Shown here: in pieces, positions 23,190 through 35,533 of the stretch
How the letters are laid out: every line of letters starts with the position of its first letter
How positions within the stretch are numbered: the stretch's first letter is position 1
Assembly (NCBI GenBank): GCA_942159475.1
Contig: OW804096.1
Location: 134,034,941 to 134,098,940 of the forward strand
Origin: Sthenelais limicola
Lineage: Eukaryota > Annelida > Polychaeta > Phyllodocida > Sigalionidae
DNA: 64,000 nt
Direction of reading: 5' to 3'
Position numbers and translations under genes: made by a program
Notes under the pieces: generated by a model
What the model was told of the DNA's origin: nothing
What the model saw: the letters and a program-made list of their open reading frames with translations, nothing else
The model's database searches: none

Positions 23190-24510
23190 AAACATACTTC
23201 ATAGAGTGACCCTGACTAAAAGCTTTCAACACAGAATAGAAATCTAGTACCACTTCAGCTGTTGCCAAGCTATGGAAAAAGAAATTGCATCAAAACCAGC
23301 AGCGCATGAGAAATTGCATCAAAACAAGTAAAAAACGTACCTTGTGTAATTGCATGATGTTCCCCTATGTGCTGCAGGTGTGCTTAATGGTATAGCCTAT
23401 GCACAGTAATACACAATCCATTGTTTATAACCTTTGTTAGCTAATATCTATGTCTCGTCAGTTCCCAATTCATTATACCGTCTTAGAATTGAATATCGGG
23501 TTGTATACTTCTGACTTCAAATACTGCAGTAGTATACTTTCAAGATTGTAGTCATGTCCTGAACTATAACGGAGTTGTATATAATCCTGTTATTTCCAAT
23601 TGAATTGATGAAATTCTATATCATACAGAAAGATTGTCACAAAAGGGCAATATATCTGCTTGAATACAAGACGTTTTGATATGTAGCAGTTCAAAAACTC
23701 ACTTCAGTTATTGTGCAAAAGGGTAAGAATGTCAATGCAATCTTTTCTCATGCCCTGCTGGTGCAGAAATGATGTGTATATGAATCTGAAGCAATTATTT
23801 AATCACACTCGCATAAATCTGCGATATAATTCTTCTTTTTTATGAAAGCATAGCATAGATAATTACATACATATCCTACTTGTAGAAGATTGGGGTGGCA
23901 TCGACCACCCAGCGTGACGTTATCAAGTGAAACAACTTCCCCCGATGTATAAAGCTAAATGGACCATTTTCCAATTAGTGTCTCCTGCTGAGAGAATGGT
24001 TAGAGTAACCCTTTAGCTGGGGTGAACATGATAGGTCCGAGCAAACATGACAAGTCCAGATTATAGTGTTGTTCTGTGGTGTGCTGTGTCATGCGGCCCA
24101 CACTCCCTCCAGCGTGTGTTAACCCACTCATGTGTGGCAAGTGACAGTGAGTTAGCACCTTTGTAGAAGTACACAGTAGTACAGACCATCTGTGTGTATA
24201 AAGTCACGTATGTATGTAAGTGTAAGATGTCCCTGGGAGAGAGAGGTAGCTAAGCATATGTGTGTTGTATCAGGGCTCCCAGGTACTACTGAGTGGATGT
24301 GTGGGTAGTGGGGGATGTATGTATGGGTATTCCTCTTCCTCTCCCTCACTCCTCCCACTGCTGGTTTGGCTTATAGGCTGTCCCACATGCAACTGGAGCA
24401 GCTCTTTCTAGACTTTATTCTACTCCACTTCCTCCTCCTCCTCGCATTGCCTGTGCCTATAGTCTGTTCCAGCTATAATTGATACAATTATCTGGAAGAA
24501 CTATGGCTGC
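23190..24510. other. No feature recognised
   Basis: About 1.3 kb without a convincing exon or repeat. A GT-rich stretch lies near 24190-24330. Confidence 0.4.
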
Positions 24511-24517
24511 AATATAT

Positions 24518-24750
24518 GTCAGATTTTCAGAAAATGTACAATTGGCAGATGTACACATTTAGTAAATTCTGCTAAATTAGGCTGCAGTTTGGTCAATACT
24601 AGGTAAATTCGAGTATATTCGGCATTGTATTGATTCTAGCAATCTGTTTGGTTAGGTTGAACTGCATTTTGAAGTTTATTTTAGTCTGAAATTTGGGTTA
24701 TTTGAGAAGATTGGCGAAGTTAAATTGTACATTTTCTGAAAATCTGACCG
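24518..24750 (+). mobile_element. MITE family A, copy A15
   Basis: Plus orientation. The outer GG of the left terminus is lost (ATATATGTCAG). Flanked by ATAT-type sequence. Confidence 0.85.
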
Positions 24751-24775
24751 ATATATAGAAGGGGGCTACCCAATT

Positions 24776-25148
24776 GTGATGTGTTCCAGTAAAATGAGTC
24801 ACAAGTCGCCAAATTATATTATTGAAAGGGTTTTTTTTCACATCTCTGTAATGAAATGTTCTGATTTTAGAGGGTTTAGTATTTATAGTCAGATGTATCC
24901 ATGTAACAAATTTTGGCACATTGTATTAAATAATTATATCCTTGCGTTTTGAAGGCCTTCTTATGACCCATTCACAAGCATTTTTTCAAACTTTTTTTCA
25001 AAAATAAAAATATCAAACTTAATATATAGAAATACTAATTGGGTCTCCTAAAGTTTGTTATCATTGGAATCAGCTTGATCTCCTCTTTTCAAACGTGGTG
25101 ATATCTCAAAATCCATTTTTTGCGACTTATTTTCCTGAAACGGATCAC
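24776..25148 (-). mobile_element. MITE family B, copy B5
   Basis: Minus orientation, with an internal deletion (373 bp) and a shortened right terminal repeat. 25 bp from A15. Flanks AATT and ATTT. Confidence 0.85.
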
Positions 25149-25154
25149 ATTTCC

Positions 25155-25770
25155 AGAATTAGATTATGTTACTTGTTGAAATTGTGCTTCAATATCTGAC
25201 TGAAAATAGACAATACTCATACATACAATCGTTCTTGTATTTGATTTACTGGCAAAGCACCTATTAAGCTTTATGACATTAGTTTAAGGTTGGATTCCAT
25301 TGCCATGGTAGTTGAGTAGGGCTGCTGATGGGGGGTTCCTGTGTCTATTTGTTGCGCTAAGGATGAGCACTTGTCCTTGTCCCCAGAATCTCATGTCAAT
25401 TTGTCGCTCTAAGAAATAGCTATGTCAGTTTGTCAATTTTAGGCATCAGGAAGGTTGTGCGTTCTTGAACACTCGACAATTCAGAATGTGGCACGGCAGG
25501 ATCCAAATCTGACTGGGGCCCCTTTGAGTAGTAACGCAGACTGGTCCCAGTGCCCCGCTTCAGCTCCAGCTATTCCCCGTTACTTCAGTTTCCAACTAGC
25601 GGGTGTCTTAAATCAAACACGTTTGATTGAAACAGGTGTGATTTCTGCTTTACAAAGATAATGTAATTAGAAACTGGAGATGTAACAGGAGCCACTAGCA
25701 ACCAGCCCCATTACAACAGCTTTAATTACTGCTCCCTCCTCCATAATCGAAAATGGTATTATGTTAAACA
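25155..25770. other. No feature recognised
   Basis: The 68-codon frame at 25455-25661 lacks recognisable motifs, and I do not call it a gene. Confidence 0.4.
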
Positions 25771-25869
25771 AGTCTCCTTGAAATCATAAAAAGGGGTCCT
25801 TTTTGGCATAATTAAAGTTTTCCGCCTTTTGACACAAAAAGAGGTGGGGGGAGGGGGTAAATGGGTATC

Positions 25870-27472
25870 ATGTACACTCTAAGAAATCAGCTGAAAATTC
25901 ATCTGGATCCACGTAATTACCTGTTGGTTCCCGGTATGAACTGTAGTTTACATGGATTCAGCATGCCTACATGGATTTCCTGTAATAGCTTGTAATCCCA
26001 AGCTGATTTTACACTGTTCCCGCGCACTGTTCCCACTGTTCAGTCAAGCATGCTCTAAGGCCACCTGCAGTGGCTATTGTTTCAGCAGAGCTATGTATAG
26101 CTTTGTGCATGCACCAGTGATTTCTAGGTCAGCCCAACATTAGCCTCATTCTGGACTGCAGGTTTGAAAACAACGACTTTACCTGAAACCAGTGAAGGAG
26201 GACAATACAACTCACAGGACGGATTGTTTATGCACAGGTCCATTTGAGGAATAGGGCAATACTTTCAGGTAAGTAATATATATGTTTTGTATTCTATTGT
26301 ATGCAGATAGGAATTAAATATTAGTACCACTTTCATGGGAATTGACCATTGAGTAAGAGAATGCCAGTCAAAATGTCCCCACGTGGAATCGGCCCCCGAT
26401 GCGCTACCATGTAAAGTGACTATTACCAATTGTTATTTCACATTCTATTTTATGCACCAATGTCCCCTATATACCCAAGAGAACCAAATGTTGCTTTTGT
26501 ATTCTACACCCAGTCTATTTGGCTGTGACCGAATGTCCTGCCTGTGTCTTGTTTTCTCCCAGAGAGTTTTAATTCAACTTCTCCCCAGCTACATGTCATT
26601 TACGGAGAATATGAAGGGGATACCCCCGGGAATACAGCAGAACCACTATGGAATTCATCTAGTTGTGTTGTCTCTAATAGTCATAGTGTAGAGTTAGAAC
26701 GTATATACATTAATAATTGGAGACCTTCTCCCTGTTCTTGTCTTACCCTTTTGTCTTCTAAATATTTATATGTCAGATAGATATTATATTGAGGCATGTC
26801 AATAAGGATTGGTTTTTATACATTTTATAATCAATTTTAGATTTTACTTTGAAATAGTAAACTAACCCAGGTGAACTCTCAGCAAACTTTAATCTACCGC
26901 AACTCACAAAGGGATTGAGGCTTAACTGTTTTATGCTGTATTTTATTCTTTACAGAAGCTGGTATGAAGAAGTACACCACCAAGAAAATGATGAACCAAA
27001 TTGATGAAATGATGATTTTCTGAGGGTAAATAAAAGACTGGGAGTGTGGGGGTTTATCACAAAGATCTTTATGATTATAGATGTGCATTCTGAGACGTGT
27101 TTTATGTTAAAATCTATTTTTGAAAGCTAATCATTTCATGAGAGATAAATATGGCACTTTTGGATCACCTTTCTAACCCTTTATTATAATTATATCAATT
27201 TTTACACGATCTACTGTAATTTTGAGGCAGGTTTTATATGGATTCAGAGTAATTATTACATGGATCTACTGTAATTTTGAGCCGGGTTTCACAAGGATTT
27301 AGGGTTTTTACACAGCGTTAGCTGATAATTACGTGGGAACAGGACAATATAGTTACATGAATTTTACATGGGATTAATGTAATTTTACACGGAAAAACCG
27401 TCATCCAAAAACGCAGTGGAATCCGTGTAATTTTACACGGATTTGACTGAATGACCGCTTACAGTGTAAGGC
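25870..27472. mobile_element. Probable 1.6-kb DNA transposon relic with subterminal ATTTTACACGG repeats
   Basis: The left end ACACTCTAAGAAATCAGCTG resembles the inverted right end ACACTGTAAGCGGTCATTCA. Both sides carry multiple phrases of the type GGATCCACGTAATTAC and GTAATTTTACACGG, densest at 27200-27470. A short frame at 26955-27023 (AGMKKYTTKKMMNQIDEMMI, after an acceptor-like TTCTTTACAG) could be a leftover terminal exon, but nothing upstream joins it. Direct repeats of about 70-85 bp flank the region (25776-25860, 27474-27541). Confidence 0.45.
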
Positions 27473-27564
27473 ACCTTGAAATCATGAAATGGGGTCTTTT
27501 TTAGCATAAGATTTTCCACAAAAAGAGCGGGGGTAAATGCCTTGAAAATTCACAGACAGGGGGT

Positions 27565-28500
27565 GTGTGTATGTGGGGGAGAGGGGGTAACAGGAGCAGG
27601 ACAGGTAGGAGTAACGTGCCAATGGAACCCTTACTTTATGATACCTTGAATATGCATTCACTTAATGCTGTACGTTTGCCACCACAGTCCACCCTTGCTA
27701 TGACTTTGCGCATCTGCTCTGCACATCAACACACTCCAGAACTAAGCCCGCACTATCACGTCATAGCAGCAGGGATTCCACCCGGCAACTCAATGCTAGC
27801 TTACAACCCTCCCCTGGCCCGTACAGGCTCACACACAAGCTGCTGTTCCATTTTTCATGCAGCATGCCATGTAAATGTCCAGGTACATGGCTGGAATGGC
27901 AGGCGGGTCGGCATTGTACCTACAGTGTGGGGGAAGGCAGGAATTTTTTTGAATAGCCTAAGGCTTCATTATCTGCTCAATAACTCAACAATATAATACC
28001 CTAGCTAATTTAAGAGTTCTATAAGGGCTTCAAACATTTTTTGGCCAGCCACCACTCCCTGGTGTGCCACCCTCTTCTTGACTACCTGGTTATCTGCCTC
28101 ATTTTCGTTATTCTATGTATGTCCTCGTGTCCCTCGTGGACCCCTGTTGTGTTCCCAGTGACCAGTGGTCAGCTGATGTGATCAAATCAGGGGCAGTTAT
28201 TTGTTGGATCAGTTTGTACTTGGACATAAAGCGACCCCAGATGGCGGCACCCTAGTTGCCATCGAGGTAACTCTTCTTAGGATTTGTGCAGTCATACCTC
28301 CACCTAGGGGCTGAGACAAGGTATATACTGCATTTAACCATTACTGCCCTTATCTCACAAAAACGTCCTTCAACCCACACATCCATTGCCCGATTCCATC
28401 TCCCCCAACAAGAAGCTCACTAATAGTTTAAAGTGATTCACCTCAGAGTAGCATAATAAATGAGATTGACAACTTTCCACCACTGCGCATGCGTCGGACA
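27565..28500. other. No gene established
   Basis: A 143-codon open frame runs 27565-27996 on the plus strand. It shows no domain, biased composition or splice context, and its Met lies in a G-rich simple stretch. I regard it as chance. Confidence 0.35.
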
Positions 28501-28552
28501 TTCTTATGTGACTAGTAGAATTAAGCCATGTGCATTCACCAAGCCTTAAATT

Positions 28553-28764
28553 GTGGTCCTGGGTATAACCATAAAGTACCTTTCTGTCTCTTTTCTCTGT
28601 CTCTGTCCCTTCTTCTCTATCTCTATTTCCTGGGTATGATCATAAACTGCCTCCCTCTCAGCTCTCCCGCCCTTGATATAACCATATTAAATGTGTTGAT
28701 AAGGGCGTAAAGCAAGCAATCTCACTCACTCACTCACTCACTCACTCACTCACTCACTCACTCA
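28553..28764 (+). repeat. SINE-like repeat with (CTCA)n tail, copy 1
   Basis: About 210 bp: GTATAACCATAAAGTACCTT, a CT-rich stretch, GGGTATGATCATAAACTGCC, TTGATAAGGGCGTAAAGCAA, then (CTCA) about 11 times. Two further copies lie at 45300-45495 and 48897-49086. It is followed at 28765-28800 by a tRNA A-box-like GTGGCCACATGGTTAGCACA. Confidence 0.7.
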
Positions 28765-28859
28765 CCAAGCCTTGTGGCCACATGGTTAGCACACTCGCCT
28801 TACCATTATAGCACCTGACTGCAGATGCACAAAGTTCAGTTTGGGATTTGCTGATGACA

Positions 28860-29235
28860 AAACATAACGAAACGAAACGAAACATTTGTGTTCATGCGCG
28901 CAGCTGGCGGTGGGGCCTGAGGCCCCATTGATACTTAGCAAAGTGGTAGAAGCGTTTAGCTTAGTTAGTGGTCTACTTGATATATGTTGCTCGCATTATC
29001 TTAGCAGTCAACTGTTGCGGTCAATATGTTGCGTGCATTATCTCGCTTATCTTTAGTTATTGACCGACATTAACAAAGAGTACAGCTTTAAGGCTTAACT
29101 GATATAACACAAATACAGGCTCCTCTTTATTTCTTTATATCCGACCAGTCATAATATCATACACAAGACATGTGTTATATTAGAATATGTGACAATTCAA
29201 AATCAAATTATAGATACCAGCTACAGTGCATAATA
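28860..29235. other. No feature recognised
   Basis: Short AACGA repeats at 28865-28885, otherwise unremarkable AT-rich DNA. Confidence 0.4.
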
Positions 29236-29241
29236 GCATAC

Positions 29242-29497
29242 GGGTCAGATTTTCAGAAAATGTACAATTCACCTTCACCAATCCTCTTAAATAACCCAAA
29301 TTTCAGACAAAAATAAAGTTCAAAATACAGTTTAACCTAACTAAACCGATTGCTAGAATCAATGCAAAGCAGAATATACTGGAATTTACCTAAGTATTGT
29401 ACAAATTACCTAAGTATTGTACAAATTACAGACTCATTTAGCAGAATTTACTGAATGTGTACATCTGCCAATTGTACATTTTCTGAAAATCTCACCC
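29242..29497 (-). mobile_element. MITE family A, copy A16
   Basis: Minus orientation, 256 bp because an internal 20-bp segment (CCTAAGTATTGTACAAATTA) is duplicated in tandem. Exact ATAC duplication. Confidence 0.9.
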
Positions 29498-29660
29498 ATA
29501 CTCTAATAGTGTAAATAGGAAATAGATAAAAGCACCCTCACACAGCCCCAGGTGGAATATAATATATCACCGTAAGTCCTGTGATAGGTCCAGAGGGAAA
29601 ATGACTCAACTATCGGCCCAACTTCTTATCTTGATACATACAGCTAACATATATCTATAT

Positions 29661-29895
29661 GGGTCAGATTTTCAGAAAATGTACAATTCGCCTTTACCAA
29701 TCCTCTCAAATAACCCAGATTTCAGACGACAATAAAGTTCATAATACAGTTCAACTTAACTAAACAGATTGCTAGAGTCAATGCAATGCCAAATATACTC
29801 GAATTTACCTAGTATTGACCAAATTACAGCTTAATTTAGCAGAATTTACTAAATGTGTAGAGCTGCCAATTGTACAATTTTTGAAAATCTGACCC
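29661..29895 (-). mobile_element. MITE family A, copy A17
   Basis: Minus orientation, complete. Flanks ATAT and ATGT. Confidence 0.9.
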
Positions 29896-30240
29896 ATGTA
29901 CACAGCAAAGCTGCCGTTCCTCTCTTTCTATACCATGAAGAATGGGGAGAACAATGTTCTTCTCATTGATTAGGCAACCAATACCTATAGCGACCATTTA
30001 GCGACGATTATTACACCACTAAAAGGTGTAAACTTGTGGGAAGGAGCCTGGTGATGCTGTATTCCTAAGATACAGAATTGTGTTGTGTTAAGGGCCTGGT
30101 CCACTGAGCCGATTCTCATGCGATTCTCACAGAATTTAGTGTAAAAGAGTCCTATGCGGCGCAAAATCGCATCAGAACTTTCATGCTACTTTCGCGGCAG
30201 TTGGAGTGGAAACACAATAATAAAGTGACATGACTCAAAT

Positions 30241-30649
30241 GTGATGTGTTTCAGGAAAATGAGTCATAAGTCGCCAAAAATAGATTTTGAGATACCATTA
30301 TATTTGAAAAGATGAGATCAAGCCGATTCCAATGATAGTAAACAGTCTAATAATCGAATAAGTATTTCTAGATTTTAAGTTTGATATTTTCGTTTTTGAA
30401 AAAAAATAGTTTCCAATATTTCTGGGGGTCAATAAACAGTAAAGTAACTAAATTTAGTCCATATGAGGACCTTTAAAACGAAAGGATATATTGCATAGAT
30501 TGTCCTGAAATTTGATACATCGATTGACATCGCTATAAGTGATGAACCCTCCAAAAATTAAAACATTCCAATTATGTGATCTTGTGAAAAAGACACAATG
30601 AAAAATATCAATTTTGCGACTTATGACTCATTTTCCTGGAACACATTAC
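30241..30649 (+). mobile_element. MITE family B, copy B6
   Basis: Plus orientation, 409 bp, well preserved, exact AAAT duplication. A good candidate for the family consensus. Confidence 0.92.
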
Positions 30650-30654
30650 AAATA

Positions 30655-31153
30655 AAGAAAGAAACATGTACTTAGCTGGGAGCAGCTTTAAATGAACCCT
30701 TTCTCGCATCAGCCTTCAAACAGATCACAGACAAAACATTAGAAAAATAGGTTTTTACTCTCTTATGCTTTTTAGGTCGGCATAGAGCTTTCTCCATGCA
30801 TCTGATCACTCTAGGTCCAAACCCTCAGATCAGATACGAATGGTATGTCAGCCTACTTCGCTAATCGGTCTCCTCGCCTAAGACTCGGCGTTTTAATGGG
30901 AATATAATGACATTTTGCGGTCTTAATGGAATTATAATGGCACTTTGCGGTTTGAGGCGAGAGGTTTTCCCTTTGTTTGGGACTCTCCAATCTTTGGACC
31001 TAGACAGTGACCACTCTTTACATGAACGTTTCCAGAAGGTTTGATGTCAACAGGACCCAAACAGAGTATACCAGCAAGAGCCATGTTTTTCTGATTTGAT
31101 AGTTGGAAAGTGGGGCCCTCTCTTTGTCCCCACATTTCTCTTACAGAAATGAT
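30655..31153. other. No feature recognised
   Basis: About 500 bp of non-repetitive DNA. The 83-codon minus-strand frame here has no recognised motif. Confidence 0.4.
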
Positions 31154-31157
31154 ATAT

Positions 31158-31396
31158 GAGTCAAATTTTCTGAAAATGTACAATTCACCTTCACCAATCC
31201 TCTAAAATAATCCAAATTTCAGACGAAAATAAATTTCAGAATACAGTTCATGCAACCTAACCAAATAGATTGCTACAATCAATGCAATGCAGAATATACA
31301 CGAATTTACCTAGCATTGACCAAATTGTAGCCTAATTTAGCAGAATTTACTAAATGTGTACAGCTGCCAATTGTACATTTTCTGAAAATCTCACCC
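31158..31396 (-). mobile_element. MITE family A, copy A18
   Basis: Minus orientation, terminus variant GAGTCAAATTTTCTG, ATAT on both sides. Confidence 0.88.
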
Positions 31397-31400
31397 ATAT

Positions 31401-31618
31401 GAGTCAAATTTTCTGAAAATGTACAATTCACCTTCCCCAATCTTCTCAAATGATCCAAATCTAACAGAAAAGTTTAAAACTAAGAAAGAGATACTTTTAA
31501 TCAACACAATGCCAAATATTCTTGGCTATGCATAGCATTTGAAATATTCCACTTTAATTTGCCAGAAGTTACTAAATTTGTAGAGCTGACGATTGTACAT
31601 TTTCTGAAAATCCGACCC
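31401..31618 (-). mobile_element. MITE family A, copy A19
   Basis: Minus orientation, diverged interior. It shares the 4-bp ATAT spacer with A18, so the two sit head to tail with a single shared target copy. The same rare terminus variant (GAGTCAAATTTTCTG) occurs in both, which suggests one gave rise to the other. Confidence 0.85.
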
Positions 31619-31734
31619 ACATAGATAATTTCTCAAGGGACTTTGATGTTCATAAATTACCAAATCGCTAATACTACGAATTCATTATTTGTAAAATAAA
31701 CGATATAAGTATAATTAACATCAATTTACTTCTT

Positions 31735-31800
31735 GAAGGCGAATTGTACTTTTTCAGGCTACTTTGCCATGTCTTTTTCAGGCTACTTTACCATAACCTA
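31735..31800 (+). repeat. Fragment related to the right part of family A
   Basis: GAAGGCGAATTGTACTTTTT followed by CAGGCTACTTTACCATAA recurs at 33833-33870. The CAGGCTACTTT part is repeated in tandem here. It appears to be an A-family derivative with a new end. Confidence 0.5.
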
Positions 31801-31861
31801 CACACAAAGCAATGGAATTTCTACTGCAGGAATAAAAATTCGCATGGTTTGTATAGAAAAT

Positions 31862-32269
31862 GTGATCCGATTTAGGAATATGAGTCATAAGTCGGAAAAT
31901 ATGGATTTTGAGATATCACCATATTTGAAAAGAGGAGATCATGATGATTCCAATGATAGTAAACACTGGGACACCTAATATGTATTTCTATATTTTAAGT
32001 TTGATATCTTTATTTTTGAAAAAAAAAGTTTGCAATGTTTCTGGGTTGATAATTACCAGTAAAGTAACTAAATATACTCCATACGAATGCCTTCAAAACG
32101 CAAGGATATAATTAATACAATGTTCCGAAATTTGTTACATGGATTTATCAGACTATGAGTGCTACACTCACTAAAAATCAGAACATTTCAATAAATAAAT
32201 CTAATGAAAAAAACACTTTGGAAAATATCAATTTTGCGACTTATGACTCATTTTCTTGGAACACATCAC
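31862..32269 (+). mobile_element. MITE family B, copy B7
   Basis: Plus orientation, 408 bp, exact AAAT duplication. Confidence 0.9.
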
Positions 32270-32847
32270 AAATCTCCTTCCCTAATAGTTCCTTACCAGC
32301 TGCTTAGCAAGGAAAAGCAGCAAAGGAAGGAAGGGGCCCAGGTCGCTACATGCTGTTCCTCGCGCCCACTGTGGGCATTTTTATGTACTACTTTGGTGTC
32401 GCCACCGTCTGTGAGTGCTGGGTACTAAAGCCTGCCTTGCCCCGACGTTAAAGTAACACACATCACTGAGCTCCCGATTTGGGGAAAGTTTGCCGGAATT
32501 TCAACTATGTTCTAGATTAGTATATTGGTTAGGGATACCCCGGAGCATTAATGTATTAGATACATATATTTCGAGTATTTCAGAGTTTAAAACTCCAATT
32601 TCGAACCATGCCACCAGTGCAATGTGCCTCCCACACAACAGTCTGTTATTTGAAAGATTATTACACCCCTGTGCTGTTGCTTCCTATACCTTCAGCATTG
32701 TATGTCACACTTGGTCAAAGTGGTGCATAACATGTGAGTTATGTCACCCTGGGGTCATACAACAAGTAGGTCCGCCCAAAACGTAAATTACTTCTTTTAT
32801 TTTTAATTATTTATATTTTTTATTTATTAATGGGGTGTAATAAATAT

Positions 32848-32986
32848 GGAACAAAGCTCAGGTGAAGTCTGTACACTTGTTAGTGACCTCGGGAGCACAG
32901 AAGATCTCGAGCTAACGCCCTCTAACTTCCCGCGCTCCCTCATAACAAGTGTACAGACTTCCCCCTTGCTAGGTTCCATCTATTTA
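32848..32986. mobile_element. Short foldback element (about 140 bp)
   Basis: GGAACAAAGCTCAGGTGAAG and TCTGTACACTTGTTA are mirrored by TAACAAGTGTACAGACTT and CCCCCTTGCTAGGTTCC. The arms of about 38 bp form a hairpin. Flanking 32346-32847 and 32990-33262 show no gene I can support. Confidence 0.6.
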
Positions 32987-33262
32987 TCTACTCTCACATA
33001 GATTACTCCCGAAATTATTATTAAAAACGCTTAAAGAATAGAATGTACCTATTCGTTTTGATTACTCATTACCAAATTTATTTTGTCCTTGAGTATCATG
33101 AGATTAACAATTACCATGAAAATGTGCATGCTCTTAATTAAGACGCCTACTCTAGGGCCAGGAAAGGCATTAGCGCAGTAGGCGCCCAATCACTGACGTA
33201 CCATTCTTATCTGATCTGAACCTACCCTAAGGCTGCCTAGACTGATTAAGCAATGATGATAT

Positions 33263-33660
33263 GTAATCCGTTTTAGGAAAATGCGTCATAAGTTGCAAAC
33301 AAAGAATGTTGAGATATCACCATATATGGAAAGAGGAGATCAAACTGATTCCAATGATAGGACACTAGGACACCTAATAAGTATTTCTATATTTTAAGTT
33401 TGATATTTTTATTTTTGAAAAACAAGGTTTGTTTCTGGATGGAAAGTAACTAAATATACTTCTTACGAAGGCCTTCAAAACGCAAGGATATATTTAATAC
33501 AATGTCCCGAAATAAGTTACATGGATGTATATGACTATATAATATATAAGTGCTAAACCCCACAAAATCAGAACATTTCAATAAAGAGATCTTATGGAAA
33601 AAAACACTTTGAAAAATATCAATTTTGCGACTTGTGACTCATTTTACTGGAACACATCAC
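33263..33660 (+). mobile_element. MITE family B, copy B8
   Basis: Plus orientation, diverged left terminus (GTAATCCGTTTTAGG), intact right terminus. Confidence 0.88.
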
Positions 33661-33730
33661 ACATTATTATTACAGTGACGTAAGCAATGGCCGAGTTGGC
33701 CTAATTGTCACGCGTTTCACCCTAATTTTC

Positions 33731-33851
33731 CAACTGTATTTAAAACCTCATTTTCGTCTTAAATTTGGGTTGTTTCAGAGGATTGGTCTTAAAGCTGGTT
33801 TGGTTTGTAGGATTAGTTTGTTGGATTCCTGAAGGCGAATTGTACTTTTTC
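33731..33851 (+). mobile_element. MITE family A fragment
   Basis: CAACTGTATTTAAAACCTC, GTCTTAAATTTGGGTTGTTT and GAAGGCGAATTGTAC are right-half phrases of family A, with an insertion after GAGGATTGGT. Both termini are missing. Confidence 0.65.
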
Positions 33852-33879
33852 AGGCTACTTTACCATAAGCTACATACAT

Positions 33880-34635
33880 AGCAACTTAAAAAGCAAAATC
33901 CATATCACAGTTGGGTCAGCTTTTTAGAAAATGTTATGAAATTGTCACGATTGACCGAGCATGGAATGTTGTCATGTTAGGTGCACTGAACTATGATATA
34001 ACCATACCACGTACACGGTGGTCACTGTGCCGTCTGTCCCGTCTACCACCCCTCCACAATATTCTCCTAGAACGATTACTTGTACCTAATTGATAAGGAT
34101 AGGAAATAAGAAATAAGTTTACTAACGAGCAAGCAGTCGGAAGAACGCCGAAAAGCCGAATCTGTGAAAATGTAATACTGCTAAAAAAAAAAAAATAATA
34201 GTAAAAAAAAATATAGTGGTCAAGCGTTTTATGGGTTCATGGGTAATCTTGTAGTTCGGGAGTCCGAAGCTGTCCGCTGGTTGAATTCAGTCCTTTTGAA
34301 CTGACACCAGGCGGCAGTTGAGGGCTCTCAGACTCATCCGAACACAGACCCTGGAAGAGTGGTCATGTTTTATCTTATTTCTATCTGTGATTATCTCTGT
34401 ATATCGTGTCTTGTTCTGGCATATTGCTATTTTATACCTTTGAAATGTCCTTTTATGTCGTCTTTATCGATCTCTGGTATTGGTTGCTTTGAACTCATCT
34501 TTTACTGAATATGATGTGTTTTATCGTTCTTTCACACCTTTTATTGTACTGTAAGTCAGTATTCTTATGTCTTTTGTGGCTGGTCCACAAAGGTTGGTCT
34601 GTCTAGTTGTGTGGAGAATAAAACCAGAGTACGAG
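33880..34635. other. No gene recognised; possible retroposon tail
   Basis: A-rich stretches at 34182-34211. The segment ending GTGTGGAGAATAAAACC at about 34625 looks like the 3' end of a retroposon but has no coding part. Confidence 0.3.
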
Positions 34636-34642
34636 AGTCAAT

Positions 34643-34877
34643 GGGTCAGATTTTCAGAAAATGTACAATTGGCAGCTGTACACATTTAGTAAATGCTGCT
34701 AAATTAGGCTGCAATTCGGTCAATACTAGGTAAATTCTAGTTTATTCTGCATTGCATTGATTCTAGCAATCTGTTTGGTTAGGTTGAACTGTATTTTGAA
34801 CTTTATTTTCGTCTGAAATGTGGGTTATTTGAGAAAATTGGCGAGGTTGAATTGTACATTTTCTGAAAATCTGACCC
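34643..34877 (+). mobile_element. MITE family A, copy A22
   Basis: Plus orientation, complete, exact CAAT duplication. Confidence 0.92.
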
Positions 34878-35533
34878 CAATACTAGTTCCGTTTTATTCC
34901 CTAAGCTAAGAGTCCCGAACCGAGTTCACTACAGTAAAACAAATAATAATGACAAAGATTTGGTACGGACATCATAAAAGCCTTCGCATCCTAGTAGAAT
35001 ATGCTTGAGAGTGAGTGAAGTTTGACTTCATGTTTACCATCGGTGACTCACCACATATATATAGGTATCTGTAATAGAAGCGACACAAGTTTAATAGATT
35101 TTCGTAATAGACGCAACATCTATATATAGGCATTTGTAATAAGTGTAATAGCAAACACCACCAATGTTCAGATAGCAAACATGACCTTATATGGGCCTCC
35201 ATTTGTTTATCTTGCCACTTAGAGAACATGTCAAATATTTATACGTTGATACGATCCTCTGAAGAATATGTTATGTAGTCGAAATATGTCAGGACATGTA
35301 ACATCAGCATGAAACAAAACCCAAAATGTCCCCCCGGAGTTGTATTTATTGAGACATGTCCACCTTTCCCATCTAATTTATACGTTTGATTTAATCTGAA
35401 AATGATTTAAAGAACGAAACATAAAGTAGAAAAAAACTTGAGCCAACGTTAGCTGAGAATGTGGCTTTAATACAGAATTATATGACAAGCAGAGGGGACA
35501 AACAAATGTAGAGGATAAGTTGATAAGTTGAAA

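Noticed and set aside
25870..27100. Frames at 26383-26780 as exons of a host gene
   Set aside because: Acceptor-like sites exist, but two frames compete, no motif is recognisable and phases could not be joined to any other exon.
27565..27996. 143-codon plus-strand frame
   Set aside because: Longest unassigned frame, but composition and lack of domains or splice sites argue against a gene. Not supported.
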